A stretch of 64,000 bases of DNA from Pyxicephalus adspersus (lineage: Eukaryota > Chordata > Amphibia > Anura > Pyxicephalidae), in the NCBI RefSeq assembly GCF_032062135.1, contig NC_092860.1, positions 128,969,926 through 129,033,925 on the forward strand. The letters are read 5' to 3'. Both the position numbers and the translations under genes were made by a program. Position 1 is the stretch's first letter. Each line of letters opens with the position of its first letter. This document shows positions 23,178 to 35,953 of the stretch, piece by piece. Under the pieces are notes generated by a model. It saw only the letters and a list, made by a program, of their open reading frames with translations, had not been told where the DNA came from and ran no database searches.

Positions 23178-25433
23178 TGGCTAAACTTTTATGGCTTCAA
23201 CATTGTTCTCATAAATATAGGAGTGTTTAAATTTTTATTACAATGTATAGAAACTGATATTATTATTTTAATTACTATGTGCATAGTTAGATTCAAACAC
23301 TAAGGATTCTAAAACCTGAGTTTCAGGTTTCAGTTAAGTAGGAAGAATATTTAACTGGTAGCCCTTTCAAAATGTCCAAGATCTTATAGACCACCCAACA
23401 AGACCAGGATGAGCGTGTGTGTTTTAGTTTGCTACTATCAGACTCTTCATAAAAAAAACATTTATTATATATTAGTGTGTCCATTTAGATAAGGTGGTTG
23501 GAGTTAATTATTTAGTGTGGTATAACATAGTCTAGCTGCTTAGAAGTAATGTCCTATTTTACTGGGAGACCCTGGATGCATAGGTAAGAAAAAGCTTCCA
23601 ATTCTGATATATTGAGGAGGTAGGTGGTCCTAAAAGGGCAGAACCTGCAACCTGTGTGGCTGAGATTGCAGGTTAAAGCTCATGGATGGAGGGGGGATTT
23701 TGTTTTTTTTTCATTAAGTTCCATTCCTATTAGTTTTGAACATAACTTTTTTTGTTTTTTCATACACCTCCAATAGTTAAAAGATTTCCAAGTTAAAAGA
23801 TAAGATAAATGCTGATTTATTTCCATTTCTGTAAATCTAGAAACAATTAATGGCTCATGTGGTTTAGCTTCTGGGAACAAGCACATGTCACCAAGCCCCA
23901 ATAGTAAGAACTGTCAATGACCTTTGAGATCAACACAGAAGGACAAATATCCAGGTTATTTTACTTATCTAGAACAACATCATGACTCCTTTACTCCAAC
24001 TGTTAATCCTGGAAGCAGCTCTGACCACAAAAGAATGTGGCTGGAGGGACACTGCAATAAAGCCTGCTATGTATTTAGGGAAGCCATATGGCAGGGCTAT
24101 GTGGTGTGAATACTCAGGTCTGCTACTAAACTAACTACGCAAAATGGATTTTTTTCTTTAAATGGGGGTGAAGGATACAATGAATGCATGGAAAATACAG
24201 GGATATATCCACACTCCATTCACTGAACAGGAAATAATAATCTTTCAATAATGTTCCTGAGCATTTCTGACTCTCCGGGAGCCCTATATTTTTATAATAC
24301 TAAAATAGACTAAGCCAGCTATAATGCTCATATATCTTCAGACTGGAATGTTATTAAATTCTAGCCTGTCGGGAGTGGTTGAATTCAAGACCATTTACCA
24401 GTCTGTATATTTAAGCCACGCTGGGGGCAAAGCACTTATACAAAATTAATTAGCGGTGTTCTTGTTTCTAGTTTTAAAATAAAAGTATAATAGGAACAGA
24501 AAAAAGGATTTATAGGGATGCATCAGAGACACATGCCCGGTGGACAAGGAATGTGCTATTCTAGACAAACTATAGACAAAAAGTAAACTCAAGGTCCCTC
24601 ACTTGTTTATCAGTAACAATTGTACAAATACCATAGTACAATATATAGATGTTAGTTGAGTGTTGCTGAAACCTTTAAGAAGAACTTCAGTAGTACATAA
24701 TATTTGAATAGGCATAAACCCTAACCAAATAACATTTTGTTGGCATTGTGTGCCAAACTAAAATATTCATGTTCACCAATGTTTCATTCATTTCTACATT
24801 CCTAATGTTGCTGTTGCTCCTGCAGAGTTCCTTCAAAAACTTTCTGTCTACATGGCATGTTTATTGTGGGCTTCTCAATAGTGACAACAGTGGACTTTGC
24901 TATTTTTTTTGTGTTGAAACCCCCATGTTTAATTTCCATGTGAAGCCTGTCTAACAAGGTGACAATGCAGAACCACAACTGGGAAATGTAACATAGCTTT
25001 GTCACCCCATCACAGGGAGTACCGGAACAAGGACTTTCATATTTACGTTTATTTGAGTTTTTAGAAATTGGGTTTCCATAAACTTTAGGGTATAGTCTCT
25101 TACAGCATAAAAGGTACACATGGGATTCATCAGTGGTGGCCTATATTCAAAGGAGTACCCCTAAAAAAGTTCCTGACCTGGAACAAGCATCAATCAAGTA
25201 AACTCACATTCTACATGCCTGTTACAGGTCAATGACTTACTAGATAGTAAAGGAAGAGCTACTCCCTTTCCAACCCTTAAAACATTCTTTTCTCACAGGC
25301 TGAGTCCTGGAGGACCTAACATCATTAGGTTTCTTCACATGAAGTGCCGGCTAAGTAATCCAGGAGTAATTCCAGGTAACTCGTTCACAGAACCCCTTCT
25401 GACAATGATTTTATCTGCACCAATATTTTTTAA
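23178..25433. other. Noncoding stretch
   Basis: Open frames up to 105 codons (24802-25119, minus) have no recognisable domain. The segment 24290-24480 is repeat-free with a homeodomain-like 'aattaattagcgg' and could be a conserved noncoding element. The short run 'aagtaatccagga' near 25353 resembles part of miR-26 but has no hairpin (see rejected items). Confidence 0.55.
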
Positions 25434-25572
25434 CCAGGGTTCCTCAAGAAGCTGCAAGAGGTTCCTTGCGCCATGAGCAATTTGGACCTCTCAGGTCACT
25501 ATCATTGACATCAATCTTTTTGGCCATCTGTAAGGGTGATGTTCTTCCCAATGGTCGGCAATGTAGGATGCC
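25434..25572 (+). repeat. Dispersed frog-type repeat fragment ('ccagggttcct' family)
   Basis: Two parts match other copies in the window. 'ccagggttcctcaagaag' with 'aggttccttg' (25436-25470) matches the inverse copy at 11919-11953. 'atctgtaagggtgatgttct' with 'aatggtcggcaatgta' (25528-25566) matches 51580-51618, where the corresponding text is 'atctgtaagggtggcagcct' and 'actggtcagcaatata'. Sharing two blocks with two different loci shows this is one interspersed family. No coding capacity is seen and the class is unknown. Confidence 0.65.
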
Positions 25573-26049
25573 TTGAATTTAATATTAAAAGCAGAAGTTT
25601 TCTGAGATCTGGAAATTATTTTAAGGCTTCTCCCATGTTAAAAAGTCTTATCTACACCATACCCTGCCCTAGGGTACTCATTTTGCCATTGCTTCTCCAT
25701 AGCCCTATGCTGGGTAAGTAAATGAAAATACCTGGGTATATGGTAGCAGCAGACCTTCTTTATGTGGCAGTGTTGAGTTTAGCTGTCAATCAATATAGCA
25801 GAACTCAAACAAAACAAATAGAGTGACATCAAGCATCCAATGCTATCTGGGATTTTTGTGCCACCTATGACACCGGTAGGAGTGACATGATAGTTCCAGC
25901 AAGGTAATAATCAGTGAATTGTGAGGCCTTTTGCACCTAAGAATGGATAAGTCAGGTAAACAAAGTTTATTGATTGCTTGTTAAGAATATGTCGGTATAT
26001 GAATGTCTCCAGCTTGGTCCTACTTCTATTTTAAGGTAATCTGTGCTAT
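25573..26049. other. Noncoding stretch, possibly rest of the adjacent repeat
   Basis: Nothing recognised. The beginning may still belong to the dispersed repeat that ends near 25572. A 61-codon open frame (25536-25721) is not supported. Confidence 0.45.
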
Positions 26050-26280
26050 AAACTTCCAGAACTACACATAGTCCCCCTCCTAATGTGTGCTGCTTCCTCC
26101 ACCTCTTAGATTGTAAGCTCTTCGGGGCAGGGTCCTCTCCTCCTTCTGTGCCACTGTTTGTATTTGTCTGTCATTTGCATCCCCTATTTAATGTACATTA
26201 CTGGGTAATATGTTGGCGCTATATAAATACTGTTTATAATTATTTTTCAAAATAATAGTGATAATAATAATAAGTATAAG
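26050..26280 (+). mobile_element. L2-type LINE 3' tail
   Basis: Contains the ordered L2 tail blocks 'cctcttagattgtaagctc', 'ttcggggcagggtcctc', 'tgtctgtcatttgcatcccc', 'taatatgttggcgctatata' and a degenerate AAT/ATA run to 26280. The pyrimidine-rich part upstream (26050-26103) probably belongs to it. 5'-truncated and without coding sequence. This copy and the one at 54120 are the best preserved of the set, so they should be the youngest. Confidence 0.85.
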
Positions 26281-27149
26281 AAGAAGACACAAAAATCCAT
26301 GTCACAAGATCCTAAAAAGGTATAAAAAAATGGCAAAGTGTTAATTTTAGGAGTCATTAGCAAGGTGTAAAGGAGTTTGGGGGGGAAATATACATATACA
26401 CAAATTTCAGCCACCTATTTCGGCACCTGTGAGCTGCAATATATAATAATCATAAAAATATAAATAAACTTTAAAGCAACTCTGTCACATAATTGAAAGA
26501 TTCAAAACATTTCATAAAATTAATATTTTTTCATTTTTTTCACAAAAAGTTTGCATTGTAATGTAATGTTTCGCTTTATATTTTTTCATAATTGGTTCAT
26601 CATAAATCTTGCAAAATCGTGACAAAGTTTACTTGAAAGCAAACTTATATATATATATATGTATATATATGGAATCTGCAGTTTGGGCCATTTCCTTCTA
26701 AAAATGCTAAATTTCTAGTTTTCATAATGAAAATGGTGAGTTGCGGATCTGGAAAACTGTATGCATGTTGGGACTTCTGACTTAATTTGTTATGGAAGCC
26801 AAAAAATTTAAAGGGAGTCACAAGATATTAGGGGAAATTTCCCAAATTTTGCAGAGATGTCTATGCATGTGCAGAAAGTTAGAAGTCCCCTTATATGAAA
26901 CCCCATTCAAACCTTGCTAATGAGTTGGTGGACCAAATTCTAGGCACGGTAAGTATTCCAATATAATGATTTTTTTTTTGAACAGAAGCAGCTCTCTGGT
27001 GATCAATTGGCCATGACACTGCCTTCAGGATGAAAGTAAAAAAAGAGAGTGCTAAATTATGGGCGCCGGTCCTGATTAATTTTTTTAATTTTTTTTTTTT
27101 TAATACAGTCAATATGTTTCAGAGGTTTATATACACATATAGACATACA
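26281..27149. other. AT-rich noncoding stretch
   Basis: Includes a TA-rich run at 26646-26670 and T-rich tracts at 26970 and 27078-27102. Open frames are under 75 codons and unsupported. Confidence 0.6.
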
Positions 27150-27266
27150 GGGCCTGATTTATTAAAGCTCTCCATAGCTGGAGAGGATACACTTTCATAA
27201 GCAAATGAGCTTTACTGATGAAAGTGTATCCTCTCCAGCCTTGGAGAGCTTTAATAAATCAGGCCC
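27150..27266. mobile_element. Near-perfect 117-bp palindrome, short form of the foldback MITE family
   Basis: Starts 'gggcctgatttattaaagct' and ends with its reverse complement. The inner parts 'ctggagaggatacactttca' and 'gaaagtgtatcctctccag' also pair exactly, leaving a central loop of about 20 bases (around 27198-27218). Only a few mismatches occur in an arm of almost 50 bp, far fewer than in the copies at 4775 and 15385. It lacks the middle of the 222-bp form, so it is an internal deletion product that joined the two arms. Transcribed, it would form a long hairpin. Target duplication not identified. Confidence 0.9.
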
Positions 27267-29926
27267 AAAGTGTCTGCTCCTTAGCTATGACAATTCTTCA
27301 ACTGAGTTCCTGTAGATCTCGCCTTGGAAAATGCCAACTGCCAGAGGATACCTTGCATTTTCCGATCCGTCAGCTAGCACATAACAATCATTTGTACATC
27401 AAAGTTCAATACAATGTCAAATATGGTCTATCTCTGTACAGGCAAAAGTAATTCTAATATTTTAGACTTCCTTATTCTTTAATGTTCCTCCCATTTGACC
27501 TTCTTTTTCCTTTTCCCTCGGGAGTATAGAAGAAGATGGTAGGAGGGAAGGAGCACATACTTATGAACAAATTTCCTTTAGGGCACATATCTCTCATTAG
27601 GTGTTGAAAAAAACCCATCTCTTAAGGCAATGACCATTATTGCAATTTGATTTGTCTATGGCAAACCTTCTGTAAAAATTCTATACATGGTACATTTAGT
27701 AGAACAGCACTAAAGACAAAACATTAAATATAACAACCTCAAGTAAATAGAAGGAGCCTTGGAAAATAATGTAGACACAATGTACACAACCATTAATCAC
27801 CTCTATACCATAAATCCTTCTAAAAGGTCAGGAAATGCTTGATAAGGAAGGTATGGAGACTCTTTACCAACCAATCTCATTTTCTTCTGGCTTAATAGCC
27901 AAATGACCAGACTATCAGAAAGATTCCAAGCAAAAACCTTCATAGTTTCCTTTAGAAGTTCATCTGACCACAGGAATCTCTATTTCTTTTTCGGATGGGC
28001 TCTTCTATCATGTTCTGCCCATGTTCAGGAAACAATAATATCTTCACACTTCCTAACATCTGGTATGAATGAAAAATTCTGAAAACTGGGAATTACAACT
28101 ATGCAACTTCTCCATTGCTCTAGCTGATGGATCATCCCATATTGGCCCTGAAAACACAAATGTCTGCTCATTTGGCAGATTCTATGTCTCTCAGGCAACA
28201 AACCTTCCAAGACTTTATTTCCTATCTATATATCAAACAGGGCGGGGGAACAGCCATTGCTCTAGCAATTAGTTTATGATCCGTATGGGAGCAAACATGG
28301 AGAAAATTCCAACATATTTTAATGATCAATTACATAAAAGCTACATTAACCTATTTGCAATGCAGAATTACAAGTGGATGCATGCAATGTAGAAATTTAT
28401 TCCTTTTGAATGAATATTTTACAGTGATTGTGGAGTTAACCCTGTCCATTATCATGCCAGTGAAATGATGGTATTGTAAGATAAATTATTGTGCTGCTGT
28501 CTATGACTGGATAAATATTCTATTTTGGTGTATATGTGCATATATTATAATAATGCATAGATCTGACTGCTACTTCATATTGTGTCTTAAATAGGATTTC
28601 CAAATGAACCCGCCAGAGAAGCACTATGATGCAGTTCGTTTTTTAAACCCTATTAACCTTTTTGTATTGCTGGTATATCAGCTATTTGCTCCAGGAAAAT
28701 GTATTTGGTGGTGGGTTTTGCTATATTTGCATTGAAATGGAAGTTGTTTTATATGATAAAGTGACAATTTCTTTTTTTTCTTCTTCTTCTTCTTGCTACA
28801 TTTACTGTGGACGCAGCAGCATCTTACTGTCATCCCAGTGACAGCTGTACTGATAATGTAAAAATAGATTTACTTAAGCAAAAAGTACTTGTTTAATTGC
28901 TATTTCTGTAAATCTAGACAAATAACTAATGCATTTGTTTATTATGGCAAATCCTTAAATGTTCTGGTATTCGGTGGTTTGTTGAATTTAACATTTAATG
29001 TCAACAGCACTGGTGCTATCTAATGTATTACCCCAATGTTGAGCCATGCCCAGGTGACCAGGATACTTTATTATAATACATGTGATATTTGGCTATTATA
29101 ATATTATCTGAGTCTGTTTTCTGAATTCAGGTGCAGGACCCACATACCCAGTGAGCACATGTAGAAATATCTTCCTATAGAATGCAATGGCATCAATGTA
29201 TTATTAACAATCTGCAAGGGTAGATGATGTATGCAAGCCAAACATGTATTGAAACTTTTACAGATCGAAATGTACAGAATCCTTGGTCCATTTCTTCATC
29301 TATGGCAACATATTTTAAAAGTACATAAGCACAGTTGCTGCAGAGCAGAAGGATTCCCTTGGATAGGTGTGCATGTATAGTATGTGCCAGTCATAATGAC
29401 CCCATATCCAGCAATCCAGCTAGGGAATCATTGTGCCCAGCATCAACTGCTCAAATGCCCCCTTTTTCAGGAAACTGCACCCAATGCATGAAGTATATAA
29501 AGAATTCATGTTGGTGCATGCCACCTAAAAACAGGAATGGTGTTACTAGCAATGTCACCAAGTGCAAATAAAGAAAAAACAATAATGCAACCACTGCATC
29601 AAAAGAATGGCAACTATACGCTATATAAAAAAGTTTGTTTTGGGATTCAAATAGGTTTTAAGGATTCCAGTAGTTTCAGGTCACGACTCTACCAGAAATT
29701 AAAATATCAGTGAACTAATCCTTTAAATTTTTTGCCCAGTGTGCAAATGTGCACCCATGGGTCCATCTATGCCTGTAGAGAAAATAATGGAACTGCCACA
29801 GCAGAGATGCCACATGCATGCATTGTAAGATAACAGAGATTACTATAAATATATAAAACATATTTCTATATTCACAGCTTTCAGTCAGCACAACATACAG
29901 AATATTAAACTACATTTTACATTCAC
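27267..29926. other. Noncoding stretch
   Basis: No gene recognised; open frames up to 78 codons are unsupported. A TTC microsatellite lies at about 28769-28796. Tracts around 28020-28250 are overlapped by frames on both strands, none with protein features. Confidence 0.6.
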
Positions 29927-30136
29927 CTCTCTCTTCTTCTGTCCAATTCCTGGCCTCCTTATCTGCAGAAACACATTTTTCTTAATCACCAGGAACTGGC
30001 TGCACCTGTAGTTGGGTTGTGGGACTTGATCTATAAAGCTGAAATAGCAGGACTTCCCGTCGTATGGAAAAGCAGCATCCTTCAGCTTTATTATGGACAT
30101 GTAAAATGTAATTTTTATATAAGTAGGCCAGGAACC
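29927..30136 (-). other. Exon-like open segment, 70 codons, minus strand (weak)
   Basis: On the minus strand a T/A-rich tract ending 'ttattattaatag' precedes 30136, and 'agag/gtgaatg' follows 29927. This gives acceptor- and donor-like edges around exactly 210 bases. The segment is open throughout and lies within a 123-codon open frame (29885-30256). It would encode residues including 'KDAAFPYDGKSCYFSFIDQV' and 'RRPGIGQKKRE', with codon use and composition unlike the AT-rich flanks, and both edges fall in phase 0. I do not recognise the peptide. A decayed transposon-encoded segment or chance is equally possible, and no neighbouring exon was found. Confidence 0.2.
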
Positions 30137-33100
30137 TATTAATAATAAAAATAAAATAAAAAAATAATAATAAAAATAATTTGTATCTAATTTAGAAGTG
30201 CTTTGAGACCTTTTTTTTACTATGAATGCCCAAGTTTGCAAATGGGACCCTGACATTTATAGAAAATTACTTTTCCCCAGATTACTGAAAACTATCCTTT
30301 GTCTTTACCCCATGACTTTAAGTTGCCTCATAAGACTCAGTAAAACAATCGATGTATACCATACAAGGACTGAGACACCCATAGTAGTGGAAAAAATGGT
30401 TGATAATAAGCAACTAACAGACATGTTGATTTATTCTATAATATCATAGAATGATGATCATATCCCTTTCAAAGGAAAAAAAAAATGCTATTGTATTCAC
30501 ATTCACGATGAGGCCAGTAAGTGTAATCCGTAATATTCTTTGGTTTGACTGACTATAGCTGCTGTCTATAGTGCTCAGTCAAAGTCAAAATTTTGGATTA
30601 CAATCTTACAATGCTACCCTCTTCATTCTTTTTTCTACAGGGCCAAAATTGACTATGGAATTCAAGCAATCTATAGGTTGCAGAGAAACGTGTGATGAAA
30701 ATGTATAGGTATTGACACTGAATCCATAAGGCAGAATCAGTAAAAAGATAGATGTGGAATTTTACAGTCCTGCTGCAACAGTATTTCTGGGTATGGATAA
30801 GCATGTAACTGAACAGTTTAGGTGTTTGTTGATTGGCTGATCATGCACCTATTCTGGTCACATGGTAGCAATTCCTAATCCTGTTGGGGCTCGGGTCAGA
30901 TCTACAAAGAAAGGGCATTGTATATATCCACACCCAAGAAGAATCTGCAGTAAAATCCCAAAAACTGTTTGTTGTTATTTTGTAATTAATTTGCTAATCA
31001 AAACAGGCTGACGACATGGCTTCATGGAGCCGAATGAAATGTAAAAAGCTTGGATTATCCCCAGGCTATCCCTGCAAAGTATGTTGACTTAAATAGAGCT
31101 TTCTTTAAAGATGGTCTAGTATTCCATTCACAGCTGTAATTCCTCTAGTGATTTATAGAAGATAACAACTCTAATTATACTCTCTGCAGCACGTAAAAAA
31201 TAGAAAACTGTGGTTGAACTTCATATTTAAATAAATCAAGGCAAAAAAAAAATGCAATCCAGAAAATCAAATAACCTTCACGTTGATTTACCACTCATGT
31301 CCTAAAGTTTTCTTTCTGGAAGTCTGTTTTCAAATAAACAAAGAGGCACAGAAATGGAAAGCACTTTTTTAGGGGAATGCTTTGCCTATGCAGTCTGTGC
31401 TCTGACTGCCAATGCTAAAACTTCAGTCCTTGGCCCTCTTTTAATATTCAGCAAAGCTGCATGGCTGCTACAATGGTTTATCCATTTTTTTACTGTACCT
31501 GTCTGTTACTCTTTACTTTTACTGCTCGGAGACTGTGACTGAACAGACAGCTCGGAAACCCACATTGCAGACCAGAATAAAAGAGTCTTTTCAGCCATAT
31601 GGAAAGCTGTCTAGGAGGTAAACAAGTGCATATTTTTTATCCTTTTCATTTTCCAGGTCTTTATGACCAACAAAATCCCAGTCAAAGATATTATCTATTT
31701 ATGTAAAGCTAAACTCAAGTCAAACTTGAACACTCTGCACAAAACTGATTTAGGGAACTCAATGTACCTTCTGCTGGGCTCCAGTTCTCATTATAAATGT
31801 CTGTTATGGCTATAGTTGCTGGTATCTTATTTCATTAATAAATATATGAATATGCCCAAATTGAAGAAAGGAATCATGCGACAAAGAAAAAACTATAGAA
31901 CCACAGAAGAAATATGGCAAATGTGATTTTTCAGCAAGTGTATTAAAGTAAAATATTGCAGGTTACTGATCTTTAGGTGTCTTGGATGCACTGGATTTCT
32001 TTGTTTGGCCCTACCAGTAACACAATTCCTCCTTCCCAAAATTTGGCAGCTATCCAGTTTGATTAGCTGGCGGCTCGATTTGATAAACATAAACTGTGCT
32101 CCTGATTTCACCATTAATAGTAGGGACAAATGAGTATTTCAAGTTTTTGGAGGAAGTCCTCCAAAAACAAAATGTACAAAATAGAAATTTCCCAGCTTGT
32201 TGTTAGTAAGTCTGGGTTATTCTGTAAAAATCTTACACAAGCAAAGCTAATAGCATTGAGCTTGGATTGTTGCAGGTCTCAGTGGAAGGAATTAAGGTCA
32301 AGCATATATTGCCATTCCTTGTTCTTGGACTGGAGTAACCAGTTCTATGTGAAAGCTGGTCTATATTACAACACATGACAGATTCTGATAAACCCTTGAA
32401 ATACACATTTTAATATTATTCCTCTCATTAATACCTATTTTTTATAAAATACAGCAATGTACAAGCTAGAGCAGCACCATCCTCCATATCTTGCACATGG
32501 ACAACATCATTTTTCTATACAGTATATTCAGGAATTGTGGCTGCTTTACTGTAACCATACAAAGAGGATATATTAAAGTGTTTATATAGCAACAATTCAT
32601 ATACAATGAAGCTTTTCTTAGCAAAAGGATGATTATAACATTTAAGGACACACAAGGGGCAGAATTCACTAGCGGGTGTTTAAGTCAGTAAGGCAGGATA
32701 TCACTATAATCTTTCCCCTTGATTAATTTGGAATTCAATTTTCTGAATCATCAAAAACAGATGTTCATACTTCACATAGTGTTCATTTAGCATGCAATAA
32801 CATGTCAAATATTCTATAGTTCAGCACAAAAATAAACCCTTAATCTTTTATTTATACGCAGAAGTCAGAACAAAGAACACTTGCTAAAACAAACAGAAGT
32901 ACTTTATTTTAGTATTCTTTGTAGTGCTTCTGTGCATTCATGAGCATCCATTTGTGTGCTCTAGTATTTCTCCTACTGCCTATATAGAATAAATTGCTTG
33001 GATATAATTTATATATATATAGAGCTGTCCTTCTGAGGATTTTGTATAGTGATAGACCTAAGATCACCACCAATGTGGCTGCCACTGGGCCATTGGTGCT

Positions 33101-33351
33101 CTTCTCTTTTCCTGACTACCATCTGTGGTGTGCTTTAATTGCAAAGGTCTATTGATTAATTGTATTGCCTCACACTAATACTGAATGTTGGTTGTATATC
33201 ATATACAGAGGGACAACCATTTCCCCCTAGCCATCGTCTCATTTTGGATGTTAACAAGTGATTTATTTTTAAATTAAATATAAGCCAAAATTGGGCGGCC
33301 AATATTGGCTTTCCAGTGGTGATAATGTGGAGCTATCTGTGCAGTGAGAGC
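30137..33351. other. Noncoding stretch
   Basis: No gene recognised; open frames under 83 codons. The segment 31010-31210 is repeat-free with a bicoid-like 'ggattatcc' and a 'ctgtaattcc' site and might be conserved. Short TA run near 33005. Nothing else. Confidence 0.55.
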
Positions 33352-33354
33352 TAA

Positions 33355-33648
33355 AGCTACGTACACACGTCCAATGTTTTTTGCATGATAATCAGCTCAG
33401 GATCAACCAGAAAATCTGGTGTGTGTTCAGCACCCGTCGTCCATTGCTTCAACGACCGTCCTGGCGGACCGAAGGACGATGGACGACGTACGATCTTAAT
33501 GCAAGGCAAAGGGGAGAGCACGCCTCTCCATAGAGCAGAATGGTGCTGTATGTACAGCGCTCGTTCATGCATCGTGCAGTCCTTAGTCGTTGGAAAGGAT
33601 CGTGAAAGATCCTTTCCAACAACTATCACTGCACGTGTGCATGCGGCT
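33355..33648 (-). mobile_element. Harbinger-like MITE with TAA target duplication
   Basis: The 294-bp element begins 'agctacgtacacacgt' and ends 'acgtgtgcatgcggct', imperfect inverted repeats, and is flanked on both sides by TAA (33352-33354 and 33649-33651). A 3-bp TWA duplication is the PIF/Harbinger signature. The body is GC- and CpG-rich and folds on itself: 'gttggaaaggatc' pairs with 'gatcctttccaac' near its right end. Compared with the copy at 59858-60188 it lies in the opposite orientation. Open frames of 88 to 90 codons on both strands are translations of the repeat, not genes. It is well preserved and therefore fairly young. Confidence 0.88.
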
Positions 33649-33651
33649 TAA

Positions 33652-35953
33652 GCATCTATTTACAATCTCTCCCAGAACCAGCCTTCCCCAGAAGCAATCC
33701 TATAGCTATTAGGAGACTGGTACGGAGAGTTGTTACAATGAGGTGTTTAGACAAAGACCTTCCAGGATTTTAGTATCTCTATCTTTAAAAAGAAAACAAA
33801 TTTCAAAATATAAAAATAACTCCTATAATTTATAGAGATAATATTGATTGGGGTTCACATACACTGTGGTCTAATATGCAGCATTCAATCACCAATTGCT
33901 TCTATCCCTAATCATTTCACAAACACTGAACAAATGTTATAATATTTCCTAGTGATTTTCCATACAATGTTTAGAATCATTTAAACAGATGAACACACTG
34001 GAGAACAGAAGAAGTTCATAGGCGGTTACACCCACTGCATTTTTTGCATGCTTTGTAGAGGTTTCTCTTCTTATGTTCTGTAGCGGTTTGGAGACACGGG
34101 TATGTGGTTGGAACACTCTGCACTGTAAGATTTTTCTGTCAAAAGCCTGAATACCACCCAAGTCAGCAAAATAAGAATGGAACAATAATTCAAGCAGCAT
34201 CAATTCTATCAATATACAACAATGCTGGCTAGTCACAGATAACTGCGGAAAAGTTCAAGCTGTTGGATGAGTCAGCTGTATCATATCGTTCATATAACAA
34301 ATGGAAAAAAAAGAATACTACGGATTACATTTTTTTTATTAATCCCAAAGAGTCAGGTTACCTAATCCTAATATATAAAACTGAACTCTGGGCACAAAAA
34401 CATGCATAGTCCTAAATAGTAACAAAGGATATAAATCTACTTTTGTGCAACTAAATGTCTTTGCAAACTCATTAATTACCTTAAAGTAGTAGTGACCGTG
34501 CAAGGAGAAGAGCTTTGGGAGGGACCCAGCAACCCAACCACTGCAGTAGGTATAAATAAAATTGCAGGAGAGTGAGAATACAAGACCAGTTGCTTTGAAC
34601 AAGGCTTTGGATTGAGCTGTCTTTTTTACAAAATGCTCCAAAATACAAGCAAAGCTTCATGTTGAATTACTGCACAGATCTGGATGAAATACACAAAGTA
34701 CACAATGATTAAATAGGAATACACTTGCCTCTTGTAATAAGGTAATATTAGCATATTAGCCAAAATTCAGCTTTGAGTTGTAAGTAGACTACTGGGCACA
34801 ATATTCTTTTTCTATTGTTTTGGTATTTCTCGGGGATATGTTTCCTGTACAGCTGTTACTTTTCCAAGCCTACCCCCTCAACAAGGGTCTTCCTTCTTCT
34901 AACGCAAGCTTTACATATGAAATATCCCATAAGCTCAACCAAAAGAGGCAGCCAAAATCAGCAATTTCAGGTAGAGAGATGTCAACACATGAAATACAAG
35001 ACCCCCAACAGTGTTTCAAGATTGCGTTACATCACATCTATCCACATTTACATCAATTAAAAATAAACATTCCCTATCTTAAAATTACCTTGACTGTTAC
35101 CTGCAATCAGGCTAAGGTTTCCCGAACAATCATGTTCATCAAGAGAACACTTGGGTGTTCATTTTATCTATGGGCATCAAAAACGTTTGAAGAGTTGGCA
35201 GGTCCACAAGTATATGGTAAAATCAACAATTATGAAAAGTATAAAAGAAATATAATTAAACGCACATTCATTTTCAAGATGTCAAGCAAAACCTAAATAA
35301 GTGATATATAGGATTAAAGGGAAGCATATAATCCATTGTTACTGTTTCTCTTTTAAGTGTTGAAAGTTGAGCGTTGCAATCTGCTCAGATCTTACAGTAA
35401 AAGGTATATCAATCACATTAAAAAAGTCCCTAGTGCTCACTATTCCCACTTCATAAATAAAATAACTCTTAGACAACCTGGGGGAATTTCAAACATTCCT
35501 GGAAGTTTTGAAAATTACATTTCCTAAAGACCTTTGTGAACGCTAGAGGTCTACCAGGATTATGAAGGTTAGTAGCACATCAGTAACATTATTAGTCAGG
35601 TGAAATTGAAAAATGTCCACAATTTCTGAAAGGCTGATTAACCTTTTGTTCAAACAAAGCATACAGATTTCTAGCTCTTCTCATACAGGCTGTATCCTAC
35701 ATTAACAAATGCAAATATGGCAATATAAGGCATTTTATTAGAGATTCCAGGATCAGTTTTTCCAGGGGGAACCTTATTGCCTGTGCAAGTTTCGGAGTTG
35801 GGTCCATCAAGGACAAGAGGGTCATTTGACACAAGGTATCAGAGTGTTGTGAGAAAAAAAAAAGGTTGAGGCTGAGCTGAAGAGAGAATAAATGCTTGTT
35901 AGTATAACTATAGGATTGCTGGAAGAACTAAAATGGTCTGATGTTGACTTAAA
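33652..35953. other. Noncoding stretch containing the longest open frame of the window
   Basis: A 158-codon open frame at 34820-35296 (plus) is the longest without N, but it has no domain, no signal peptide, no consistent codon bias and no splice or promoter context. It is treated as chance. Other frames reach 100 codons (34339-34641, minus) and are likewise unsupported. No repeat recognised. Confidence 0.55.

Noticed and set aside
22723..23303. Open frames of 142-181 codons
   Set aside because: They consist mostly of the N gap.
25353..25365. 'aagtaatccagga', 13 bases shared with mature miR-26
   Set aside because: No complementary arm within hairpin distance and no match to the rest of the precursor; coincidence.
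26646..26670. TA-rich run as possible TATA promoter
   Set aside because: Simple sequence with no initiator, CpG context or downstream gene.
23824..28917. 'atttctgtaaatctaga' present near 23825 and 28901
   Set aside because: Seventeen AT-rich bases with no similarity in the flanks; expected by chance at about this level in 64 kb of AT-rich DNA.
33357..33651. Overlapping 88- and 90-codon frames on both strands
   Set aside because: They are translations of the self-complementary MITE, not genes.
34820..35296. 158-codon open frame, longest without N
   Set aside because: No domain, signal peptide, repeat or codon bias; AT-rich composition like the flanks. Treated as chance.
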